From Burkholderiaceae bacterium (GTDB lineage: Bacteria > Pseudomonadota > Gammaproteobacteria > Burkholderiales > Burkholderiaceae): a DNA stretch of 12,903 bases. Position numbers and translations under genes: made by a program. The stretch spans positions 1 to 12,903 of the forward strand of contig CANHDS010000007.1 in NCBI GenBank assembly GCA_947459465.1, given 5' to 3'. The notes under the pieces are model-generated. The model was not told the DNA's origin, searched no databases, and saw nothing but the letters and a program-made list of their open reading frames with translations. This document shows, in pieces, positions 7,732 to 12,903 of the stretch (position 1 is the stretch's first letter; each line of letters opens with the position of its first letter).

Positions 7732-8659
7732 GATCCGATATCCGCTCACCCAACAAACCCCGTGGTCTAAATACCAAAACCAAGATAAGCACCATAAAGG
7801 CAAAAATGTCTTGATAGTTAGAGCCCAATAGACCGCCGGTCCAATCACTAATGTACCCAGCCCCAATCGCCTCAATCAAACCAAGCAATAATCCGCCCAA
7901 CATTGCCCCTTGAATATTGCCAATTCCCCCGAGTACTGCTGCAGTAAAAGCTTTTAATCCCGGAATGAATCCCATCGAGAAATGCACATTGCCATAGTTA
8001 GTGGCCATCATGATGCCGGCAAGCGCAGCAAGCGCGCCGCCCAACATAAACGTGATGGAAATTACCCGATTGGGATTAACACCCATTAGCGCAGCCACGT
8101 TAGGCTGCTCGGCCGTTGCGCGCATTGCCCGTCCAAGCTTAGTCTTTTGCACAATCAGAAGCAATAAAGCCATAACGGAGAACGACGTCGCAATAATCAC
8201 GATTTCTTTTCCCGTAATCGTTGCTCCCGAACCAAAGAGATCAATTGGTGTGGAAGGTAATAACTGTGGATAGGTCATGGGATTGCGCGACCAAATAATC
8301 ATTGCTAAGGTCTGTAACAAAACAGAAACGCCAATTGCAGAAATTAATGGTGCTAAGCGTGGCGCATGACGTAAGGGACGGTAAGCAAAGCGCTCAATCA
8401 GATAACTCACCGATGCGCACACGCCCATGGTCATGAATAAAACCAGAACTAATATCGCCCATGCTGGCAAACCGAGTGGCAATTGGATGATGAGTGTAAT
8501 GAGGGTGAGCGACACCATCGCTCCAATCATTAGAACCTCACCATGGGCAAAGTTAATGATTCCTAAAATACCGTAGACCATCGTGTAGCCTAATGCAATC
8601 AAAGCATAGATGCTTCCTAGCACCAGGCCATTCATAATCTGCTGCAGCAGAATATCCAT
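7724..8659 (-). CDS. livH: Branched-chain amino acid ABC transporter permease LivH
   Basis: This is an inner-membrane permease of 311 residues with about eight hydrophobic segments. Its N-terminus (MDILLQQIMNGLVLGSIYAL) and the next block GYTMVYGILGIINFAHGE are hallmark LivH sequence. The coupling loop KTKLGRAMRATAEQPNVAALMG is present near the middle. ATG 8659 is preferred over TTG 8665 because the family begins MDxxxQQxxNG; the TTG would add two residues. The Shine-Dalgarno is poor, with only AGG about ten bases upstream. The gene follows livK by about 50 bp, and a terminator lies within that gap, so livHMGF are probably expressed by read-through at a lower level than livK. Confidence 0.94.
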   Translation of the reverse strand: MDILLQQIMNGLVLGSIYALIALGYTMVYGILGIINFAHGEVLMIGAMVSLTLITLIIQLPLGLPAWAILVLVLFMTMGVCASVSYLIERFAYRPLRHAPRLAPLISAIGVSVLLQTLAMIIWSRNPMTYPQLLPSTPIDLFGSGATITGKEIVIIATSFSVMALLLLIVQKTKLGRAMRATAEQPNVAALMGVNPNRVISITFMLGGALAALAGIMMATNYGNVHFSMGFIPGLKAFTAAVLGGIGNIQGAMLGGLLLGLIEAIGAGYISDWTGGLLGSNYQDIFAFMVLILVLVFRPRGLLGERISDRA

Positions 8660-8673
8660 CGACAAAGAACCTA

Positions 8674-8704
8674 TAAAAAAATAAGCACCGCGCTGGGTGC
8701 TTAT
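8674..8704 (-). terminator. Intrinsic terminator between livK and livH
   Basis: On the minus strand ATAAGCACC (8704-8696) pairs perfectly with GGTGCTTAT (8689-8681) around a six-base loop, and a run of Ts follows at 8680-8675. It begins five bases after the livK stop and ends about 15 bases before livH. No promoter is visible between the hairpin and livH, so it is best read as a partial terminator that lets some transcripts continue into the permease and ATPase genes. The reverse strand lacks a comparable T run after the stem. Confidence 0.85.
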
Positions 8705-8708
8705 CGTA

Positions 8709-9863
8709 TTACTGGATCTTAATAATTTCTAAGACTGACTTCTTTTTATCTTTGTAATCGTACAAGGTGATCACACTCTCTTTGAGATCACCCTTGCCAT
8801 CAAACGCAATGTTTCCAATCAAACCCTTCATTTGAGTTTGAGGCATAACGGCCAAAATCTTTGCTGGCTCAACTGAATTCGCACGCTTCATGGCATCCAC
8901 AATCACATAAACTGCGTCGTAGGAGAATGGGGCATAAATATCCACATCAATATTGAAACGATCCTTGTATTTTTTCTGAAACTCTGGGCCCGCATCCATT
9001 TTGGAAAGGGTCATCGCAGCTTCTGAACAAACTATGTTGTTAATTGCATCGCCTGCCAGCTCAGCTAACTTGTCGGTGCAGATTCCATCGCCACCCACAA
9101 TCTTTGCTTTTATTCCCAATTCTCTGGCTTGCTTAGCCAATGGACCACCGGTTGCATCCATACCGCCATACATAATGACGTCGGGCTTACCGGCCTTTAC
9201 CTTGGTGAGAATAGCTTTAAAGTCAGTTGCCTTGTCATTAGTTGCCTCGCGTGGTAATACCTTCACACCAGCCGCTTTAACAGTTTTCTCAAACTCATCA
9301 GCAAGACCCTTGCCATACTGGGTTGAGTCATCAATAATCGCCACCACTTTTGCTTTTAAATTCTTAGCTACATAATCAGCTAACGCTGGGCCCTGTTGCG
9401 CATCAGTTGCCACTAAACGAAATGCTGTCTTAAAGCCTTGCTTGGTATATTCCGGATTAGTTGCCGAGGGCGAAATTTGGGTAATGCCAGCATCATGGTA
9501 AATCTTCGAAGCTGGGATCGTGGTCCCCGAGTTTAAGTGTCCGACTACTGCTACGACTTTCGCATCAACTAATTTTTGAGCAACTTGAGTGGCGGTCTTG
9601 GGATCGGCTGCATCATCTTCTGGAACGAGCTTCAATACCACCTTCTTACCGTTGATGGTTAATCCCGCCTTATTAATTTCCTCGACCGCTAAAACTGCGC
9701 CGTTTTCATTTTGCTTGCCCATGTGCGCAATGGATCCAGTTAATGGAGCCACGTGACCGATCTTTACCTCGCCATCGTTAGCTTTACCACCACAAGCTGC
9801 TAATAATCCAAATGTTGTGAGCAAAAGCGCACTATATGAAAACATTCTTTGATATGGTTTCAT
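8709..9863 (-). CDS. livK: Branched-chain amino acid ABC transporter substrate-binding protein, predicted lipoprotein
   Basis: This is a 384-residue type I periplasmic binding protein (Leu/Ile/Val-binding family) that captures ligand for the LivHMGF channel. The N-terminus MKPYQRMFSYS plus a hydrophobic stretch ends in LLAAC, a lipobox with Cys24, so the mature protein is probably a lipid-anchored protein rather than free in the periplasm. Cys24 is followed by Gly, not Asp, so inner-membrane retention is not signalled. Family blocks follow: VKIGHVAPLTGSIAHMGKQ, NGAVLAVEEIN, DDAADPKTATQVAQKLVD, GHLNSGTTIPAS, SPSATNPEYTKQGFKT and YGGMDATGG. ATG 9863 is chosen because GGAGGA (9876-9871) lies seven bases upstream; TTG 9878 lies before that site. 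The exact ligand (branched-chain amino acids, other amino acids, amides) cannot be read from sequence. Confidence 0.93.
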   Translation of the reverse strand: MKPYQRMFSYSALLLTTFGLLAACGGKANDGEVKIGHVAPLTGSIAHMGKQNENGAVLAVEEINKAGLTINGKKVVLKLVPEDDAADPKTATQVAQKLVDAKVVAVVGHLNSGTTIPASKIYHDAGITQISPSATNPEYTKQGFKTAFRLVATDAQQGPALADYVAKNLKAKVVAIIDDSTQYGKGLADEFEKTVKAAGVKVLPREATNDKATDFKAILTKVKAGKPDVIMYGGMDATGGPLAKQARELGIKAKIVGGDGICTDKLAELAGDAINNIVCSEAAMTLSKMDAGPEFQKKYKDRFNIDVDIYAPFSYDAVYVIVDAMKRANSVEPAKILAVMPQTQMKGLIGNIAFDGKGDLKESVITLYDYKDKKKSVLEIIKIQ

Positions 9864-9870
9864 TGGTAAA

Positions 9871-9876
9871 TCCTCC
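9871..9876 (-). promoter_or_regulatory. Strong Shine-Dalgarno of livK
   Basis: The minus strand reads GGAGGA followed by seven bases and ATG 9863. It is the best ribosome-binding site in the liv cluster and fits high production of the binding protein. Confidence 0.8.
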
Positions 9877-9882
9877 AAGTTA

Positions 9883-9910
9883 ATAATAAAAACTAAACGG
9901 GGTGTGTCAG
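9883..9910 (-). promoter_or_regulatory. Putative sigma-70 promoter of the liv operon
   Basis: On the minus strand CTGACA (9910-9905, 5 of 6 matches to TTGACA) and TATTAT (9888-9883, 5 of 6 to TATAAT) are separated by 16 bases. The predicted start is near 9876, at the first base of the livK Shine-Dalgarno. The -35 lies in the last codons of ispH, so livK can be transcribed independently of slpA-ispH. This is a sequence match only. Confidence 0.5.
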
Positions 9911-10852
9911 ATTTTTGGGTAAGGAAAAAGTTACATCTTCTACAACACCGTCCAGAGATCGAATTTGCCGTGGGCCAAACTCTTGAATGCGCGCCACAAT
10001 TGCTTGGGCAAGACTCTCAGGAGCCGACGCACCTGCAGTTAAGCCGATTCGCTTCTTGCCTTCAAACCATTCTGGTCGAAGCTGTTCTGGAGCATCGACC
10101 ATGTAGGCTGGTACACCTAGTTTTTCAGCCAATTCGCGCAGACGATTAGAGTTCGAGCTTGCCTGACTACCCACGACAATGACCAATTGAACTTGGGGTG
10201 CCATAAATTTCACAGCATCTTGTCGATTTTGAGTGGCGTAACAAATATCTTGCTTTTTGGGTTGAATAATTTTGGGGAATTTTTTAGTGAGGGCATTCAC
10301 AATTTCTTTGGTTTCATCCACCGAGAGGGTGGTCTGGGTCACAAATGCTAAACGCTCATCTGCAGAAAAATTAAGCTTTTCGATATCCTCTAGATTCTCA
10401 ATCAAGAGGATACCGCTATCCACTTGTCCCATCGTTCCCTCAACCTCTGGGTGGCCAGCGTGACCAATCATAAAGACCGTGTATCCATCTTTACACAACT
10501 TCACTACCTCAACGTGAACTTTTGTGACCAATGGACAGGTCGCGTCATAGACTTGCAGGCCTCGCTGCGCAGCGTCTTGCCGAACTTGTTGCGACACCCC
10601 ATGAGCACTGTAGATCACAATTGCTCCACGTGGAATCTCATCGATTTCATCAACAAAAATAGCGCCCTTCGCACGCAACTCATCGACCACATACTTGTTA
10701 TGAACAATTTCGTGGCGCACATAAATGGGGGCACCAAAGCGGCTAAGAGCCTCGTTCACGATATTGATGGCTCTATCGACGCCTGCACAAAATCCCCTAG
10801 GCTGTGCCAGCACTATTTCCGCACTATCAGATGGTGATGGATGATTTTGCAT
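9893..10852 (-). CDS. ispH: 4-hydroxy-3-methylbut-2-enyl diphosphate reductase
   Basis: IspH (LytB) carries out the last step of the MEP isoprenoid pathway. It reduces HMBPP to isopentenyl and dimethylallyl diphosphate with an iron-sulfur cluster in the cytoplasm. The 319-residue protein keeps the three cluster cysteines C22 (PRGFCAGV), C106 (DATCPLV) and C204 ([10 protein letters not shown]). It also keeps the active-site histidine and glutamate region [11 protein letters not shown] (130-140), the [11 protein letters not shown] block (171-181) and the SSNSNRL motif. ATG 10852 is nine bases after the slpA stop, with GAAG just upstream, so the two are coupled; slpA (fkpB)-ispH adjacency is also found in E. 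coli. Its stop is 29 bp before livK, with no terminator in between. Confidence 0.97.
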   Translation of the reverse strand: MQNHPSPSDSAEIVLAQPRGFCAGVDRAINIVNEALSRFGAPIYVRHEIVHNKYVVDELRAKGAIFVDEIDEIPRGAIVIYSAHGVSQQVRQDAAQRGLQVYDATCPLVTKVHVEVVKLCKDGYTVFMIGHAGHPEVEGTMGQVDSGILLIENLEDIEKLNFSADERLAFVTQTTLSVDETKEIVNALTKKFPKIIQPKKQDICYATQNRQDAVKFMAPQVQLVIVVGSQASSNSNRLRELAEKLGVPAYMVDAPEQLRPEWFEGKKRIGLTAGASAPESLAQAIVARIQEFGPRQIRSLDGVVEDVTFSLPKNLTHPV

Positions 10853-10861
10853 GGATCTTCA

Positions 10862-11308
10862 TTACAAAATGGCAATAATTTCTGCTTCAAAACTTAATTG
10901 CTTACCTGCGAGCGGATGGTTGAAATCAAACCATGCTCCCTCTTCATTAATCGATTGCAATACACCGGCATATTGTGCACCGCTAGGCGAATTAAATTCA
11001 ATCATATCGCCAGGAGCGAATTCGGGAACCTCATCGGTATTGGCCAATAAGACATCCATACCAACCCACTGGATAAGTTCAGGATTGTGTTCACCAAAGG
11101 CATCTTGTGGGCTCAAAACGGCAGCGCGCTTTTCACCAACTTTGGCACCCAGTAAAACCTTCTCAAAACAGGGGGCAAATTGACCCGTTCCCAATTGCAA
11201 AGTCGCCGGTCGATCATCAAAGGTGTTGATGTAGTCCTCCCCGCCCGGGAGGGTCAATCGGTAGTTGATGGTCAGGAAAGAATTCGGGGAAACAATAGAA
11301 TCGCTCAT
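10862..11308 (-). CDS. slpA: FKBP-type peptidyl-prolyl cis-trans isomerase SlpA/FkpB
   Basis: This is a 148-residue SlyD-like FKBP isomerase, the same length as E. coli FkpB (149), expected to speed proline isomerisation and help folding in the cytoplasm. The N-terminal half (YRLTLPGGEDYINTFDDRPATLQLGTG) and the core around FAPCFEKVLLGAKVGEK are FKBP sequence. An insert-in-flap region follows from about 70 (SPQDAFGEHNPELIQW), and the ending FEAEIIAIL completes the barrel. The histidine-rich metal-binding tail of SlyD is absent, which favours SlpA. ATG 11308 is chosen because upstream codons do not resemble the family. There is no Shine-Dalgarno, but TACAAT stands six bases upstream. It heads the slpA-ispH pair and diverges from radC. 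Confidence 0.93.
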   Translation of the reverse strand: MSDSIVSPNSFLTINYRLTLPGGEDYINTFDDRPATLQLGTGQFAPCFEKVLLGAKVGEKRAAVLSPQDAFGEHNPELIQWVGMDVLLANTDEVPEFAPGDMIEFNSPSGAQYAGVLQSINEEGAWFDFNHPLAGKQLSFEAEIIAIL

Positions 11309-11314
11309 GCTGCA

Positions 11315-11320
11315 ATTGTA
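11315..11320 (-). promoter_or_regulatory. Putative -10 element of slpA (leaderless arrangement)
   Basis: The minus strand reads TACAAT, six bases, then ATG 11308, the same spacing and hexamer as glnS. No Shine-Dalgarno is present and the -35 is weak (TTGGGT lies 19 bases upstream). The element lies in the divergent interval shared with the radC 5' end. Confidence 0.5.
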
Positions 11321-12040
11321 GCGAGAGAGGCGCAATATCACCCAATCTCTCAGTGGCCAAAAGCACAACAGCCCCGAGAAAAATTAATCCGCCAAGGCGC
11401 TGCCTCCTTATCAGACGCCGAGCTCTTAGCGATTTTTCTACGCTCTGGAGTCAAAGGTAAAAGTGCTGTTTCCTTGGCTCAGGATCTACTCAGTCAATTC
11501 GAAGGGATGCAAGGACTCATTAATGCCCCGTTAGCTGATATTTACCGCTGTTATGGGATGGGACCCTCCAAATGGGCCCAAATTAAGGCAGCGTATGAAC
11601 TGGTCAAGCGCTGCCTTCATGAAAGCCTCTCGCAGCAAGCCATATTCTCATCCTCAAAGCAGGTTAGAGAGTTCTTACAGGCCAAAATAGCAAGACTGGA
11701 GCATGAGGTATTTCTGTGCCTTTACTTGGACAATAGCAACCGCCTAATTGAGTGCCAAGAACTATTTCGGGGATCGATTGATCAAACTGCCATTTATCCA
11801 AGGGAAATTATTAAGGAATGTCTCAATCGCAACGCCAGTGCTCTAGTGGTTGCTCATAACCATCCGGGTGGCAACCCATTACCAAGCCCAAACGATGAAG
11901 CAGTGACTCGCGATCTAAGCCAAGCTTTGCACTGGGTCAATATTGCTCTCTTAGACCATTGCATTGTTGCAAAACACGGTTTTTTCTCATTTGCTGATGC
12001 CGGCTTACTAGAGAAGCCTCTAAATGATAGTGATTACTAA
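11315..12040 (+). CDS. radC: RadC family JAB/MPN-domain protein (start uncertain)
   Basis: RadC-like proteins carry a JAMM metal-binding fold; despite the name their role in DNA repair is unproven. The conserved protein begins around [16 protein letters not shown], followed by [21 protein letters not shown], a helix-hairpin-helix-like segment ([17 protein letters not shown]) and the C-terminal domain. The metal motif is intact and fits HxHx7Sx2[15 protein letters not shown] near the end, with an upstream Glu in [14 protein letters not shown] replaces the common HNHPSG. The start is unresolved: no in-frame ATG, GTG or TTG exists between 11198 and the conserved domain. ATT 11315 (241 aa) or ATC 11345 (231 aa) would be non-standard; TTG 11180 or 11195 would add about 40-45 residues that overlap slpA head-to-head and look unlike RadC. 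E. coli RadC has about 222 residues. Confidence 0.88.
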   Translation: MVAREAQYHPISQWPKAQQPREKLIRQGAASLSDAELLAIFLRSGVKGKSAVSLAQDLLSQFEGMQGLINAPLADIYRCYGMGPSKWAQIKAAYELVKRCLHESLSQQAIFSSSKQVREFLQAKIARLEHEVFLCLYLDNSNRLIECQELFRGSIDQTAIYPREIIKECLNRNASALVVAHNHPGGNPLPSPNDEAVTRDLSQALHWVNIALLDHCIVAKHGFFSFADAGLLEKPLNDSDY

Positions 12041-12099
12041 CTTTAAGGGTCATTACATCTGGAATTTCGTCCAAACTCTAGCGCCAAAGTGCAGATGCC

Positions 12100-12108
12100 T
12101 GCTACAAT
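12100..12108 (+). promoter_or_regulatory. Extended -10 promoter of rpmB-rpmG
   Basis: TGCTACAAT combines an extended -10 (TG at 12100-12101) with TACAAT at 12103-12108. No good -35 is seen, which is tolerated with an extended -10. The predicted start near 12115 leaves a leader of about 23 bases that contains the rpmB Shine-Dalgarno. Confidence 0.6.
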
Positions 12109-12124
12109 CGTTGTTTTTCGTAAT

Positions 12125-12131
12125 GAAGGAG
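12125..12131 (+). promoter_or_regulatory. Shine-Dalgarno of rpmB
   Basis: GAAGGAG ends six bases before ATG 12138. It fixes this ATG as the start and excludes the longer open frame that begins at 12024. Confidence 0.8.
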
Positions 12132-12137
12132 TGTGTC

Positions 12138-12371
12138 ATGGCAAAAGTTTGCCAAGTCACTGGGAAAAAGCCGATGGTCGGCAACAATGTTTCCCATGCA
12201 AATAACAAAACAAAGCGTCGTTTTTTGCCTAATTTGCAAAATCGTCGCTTCTGGGTTGAGTCTGAAAACCGTTGGGTAAGTTTGCGCTTGACCAATGCTG
12301 GACTTCGTTTAATCGACAAAAATGGTATTGACTCTGTTTTGGCAGATCTTCGTGCCCGCGGTCAAGTTTAA
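12138..12371 (+). CDS. rpmB: 50S ribosomal protein L28
   Basis: L28 is a small basic protein of the large ribosomal subunit. The 77-residue product has the expected start ([23 protein letters not shown]), the central [16 protein letters not shown] and the end [10 protein letters not shown], all typical of proteobacterial L28. The length is normal and the protein is intact. It is the first gene of the rpmB-rpmG operon, with its own promoter and Shine-Dalgarno in the 97 bp after radC. Confidence 0.98.
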   Translation: MAKVCQVTGKKPMVGNNVSHANNKTKRRFLPNLQNRRFWVESENRWVSLRLTNAGLRLIDKNGIDSVLADLRARGQV

Positions 12372-12374
12372 GGA
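12370..12374 (+). promoter_or_regulatory. Shine-Dalgarno of rpmG overlapping the rpmB stop
   Basis: AAGGA starts on the last two bases of the rpmB stop codon and is seven bases from ATG 12382. Ribosomes finishing L28 are therefore placed to start L33, which helps keep the two proteins in equal amounts. Confidence 0.65.
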
Positions 12375-12381
12375 TTAAGTA

Positions 12382-12549
12382 ATGGCTAAAGGCGCACGCG
12401 AGAAAATCAAGTTAGAGTCCACTGCTGGAACAGGTCACTTCTACACGACCACAAAAAATAAGCGGACGAAACCCGAGAAAATGGAAATCATGAAATTTGA
12501 TCCGAAAGCTCGCAAACACGTTGCTTACAAAGAAACTAAGATTAAATAG
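12382..12549 (+). CDS. rpmG: 50S ribosomal protein L33
   Basis: L33 is a 55-residue basic protein of the large ribosomal subunit. The sequence runs from [13 protein letters not shown] through [19 protein letters not shown] to [17 protein letters not shown] and is full length. It contains no cysteines, so it is the zinc-independent form, with no zinc-ribbon CxxC pairs. It follows rpmB by 10 bp and shares its promoter; the operon ends in a terminator 20 bp downstream. Confidence 0.98.
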   Translation: MAKGAREKIKLESTAGTGHFYTTTKNKRTKPEKMEIMKFDPKARKHVAYKETKIK

Positions 12550-12568
12550 TCAGTAATTACATCAAACT

Positions 12569-12596
12569 AAAAACCCGCTCATGAGCGGGTTTTTTA
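12569..12596. terminator. Bidirectional terminator between rpmG and the desaturase gene
   Basis: A perfect palindrome at 12571-12592 (AAACCCGCTCA / TGAGCGGGTTT) forms a GC stem with a CATG loop. It is flanked by As on the left and TTTTTT on the right, so it has the stem plus U-run form in both directions. It ends rpmB-rpmG from the left and, because the desaturase stop is at 12597-12599, the convergent gene from the right. Confidence 0.9.
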
Positions 12597-12903
12597 TTAA
12601 GCCGGATTGGAATAACGTCGAAGACGCAGTGAGAACTCTTTGAGTGAGTGAGGACCAGCCTCCTCTGCTCGGTGACACCATGCGCGTAACTGCCCAAGTA
12701 ATTGCTCCCGAGTCGCATTAGAACGACCCCAAATTGCATGCAACTCACGGCGCATCTCAATCATCTTACGCAATTGTGAATTAGTTTTCATGAGTTCCTC
12801 GAGTTTTTCTTTCTCAAGCACTGTTAACTTGGTTTCATCTTTGTAAAGCCAATCACGGGCATCTTTAAGATGTGATGCAAAATCTTGCATGTGCTGAAGC
12901 TCA
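12597..12903 (-). CDS. desA: Fatty acid desaturase, DesA family, C-terminal part only (runs off the window)
   Basis: The last 101 codons of a minus-strand gene are visible; the frame is open to the window edge, so the ATG at 12890 is internal rather than the start. The charged, probably helical segment (WLYKDETKLTVLEKEKLEELM, then MRRELHAIW, LRAWCHRAEEAG and FSLRLRRY) matches the tail I recall for DesA-type acyl-lipid/acyl-CoA desaturases of Burkholderiales, which also lie near rpmG. These are membrane di-iron enzymes that introduce double bonds into fatty acyl chains. The histidine boxes and membrane helices that would prove this are outside the window, so the call depends on the tail and the neighbourhood. 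Alternative: an unrelated coiled-coil protein. Confidence 0.62.
   Translation of the reverse strand, partial: ELQHMQDFASHLKDARDWLYKDETKLTVLEKEKLEELMKTNSQLRKMIEMRRELHAIWGRSNATREQLLGQLRAWCHRAEEAGPHSLKEFSLRLRRYSNPA

Noticed and set aside
7732..7875. 48-codon N-terminal extension of livM
   Set aside because: It overlaps the livH 3' end in another frame and does not resemble a LivM N-terminus; GTG 7731 is a simpler coupled start.
10424..10837. Plus-strand open frame of 137 codons opposite ispH
   Set aside because: It is antisense to conserved IspH sequence, shows no recognisable domain and has no separate signals; it is a shadow of the real gene.
12024..12137. Longer open frame in front of rpmB, giving a 115-residue product
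   Set aside because: The extra residues are not L28-like. GAAGGAG before ATG 12138 and the promoter at 12100 lie inside the extension, so it is not translated as part of L28.
1..12903. Search for defence systems, mobile elements, CRISPR, toxin-antitoxin pairs or a new gene cluster
   Set aside because: All sizeable frames with protein-like sequence belong to known housekeeping or transport families, and the gaps are under about 100 bp. RadC homologues occur near mobile or defence loci in some genomes, but here radC sits beside slpA and rpmB in a stable core context.

Overview
The window looks like ordinary chromosome from a betaproteobacterium of the Burkholderiaceae, most probably Polynucleobacter or a close freshwater relative. 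This rests on protein style and gene neighbours (FkpB/SlpA next to IspH, rpmB-rpmG followed by a convergent DesA-type desaturase tail, a Burkholderiales-type LivK, a ferredoxin-reductase fusion of the 'glucoseen reductase-like' class) and on moderate GC content. The genus is an inference; no database was searched. I see no insertion sequence, prophage, CRISPR array, tRNA or rRNA. No gap between genes exceeds about 100 bp.

Layout. Positions 1-97 hold a terminator for an upstream + gene and a likely promoter. glnS (98-1861, +) meets a YeeZ-like Rossmann protein (1862-2773, -) stop to stop with no spacer. That gene diverges from a ferredoxin-flavin reductase (2812-3858, +), which is followed by argD (3916-5115, +). 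argD overlaps the end of livF by 4 bp, convergently. From 11308 down to 5112 the minus strand carries slpA, ispH, livK, livH, livM, livG and livF. This is a short slpA-ispH unit followed by a complete branched-chain-amino-acid-type ABC importer. On the plus strand, radC (to 12040) diverges from slpA, followed by rpmB and rpmG. A bidirectional terminator then separates these from the 3' end of a desaturase gene that runs off the window.

Functional reading. The window mixes translation (GlnRS, L28, L33), arginine/ornithine metabolism (ArgD), isoprenoid precursor synthesis (IspH), a peptidyl-prolyl isomerase (SlpA), amino-acid import (LivKHMGF), a redox protein and lipid desaturation. I find no convincing new multi-gene system. 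The points most worth a second look are regulatory. Three genes that begin transcription units (glnS, argD, slpA) share a -10 hexamer, six bases and then ATG, with no usable Shine-Dalgarno, which suggests leaderless mRNAs. A strong intrinsic terminator sits between livK and livH inside the importer operon. radC has no ordinary start codon where its conserved domain begins.
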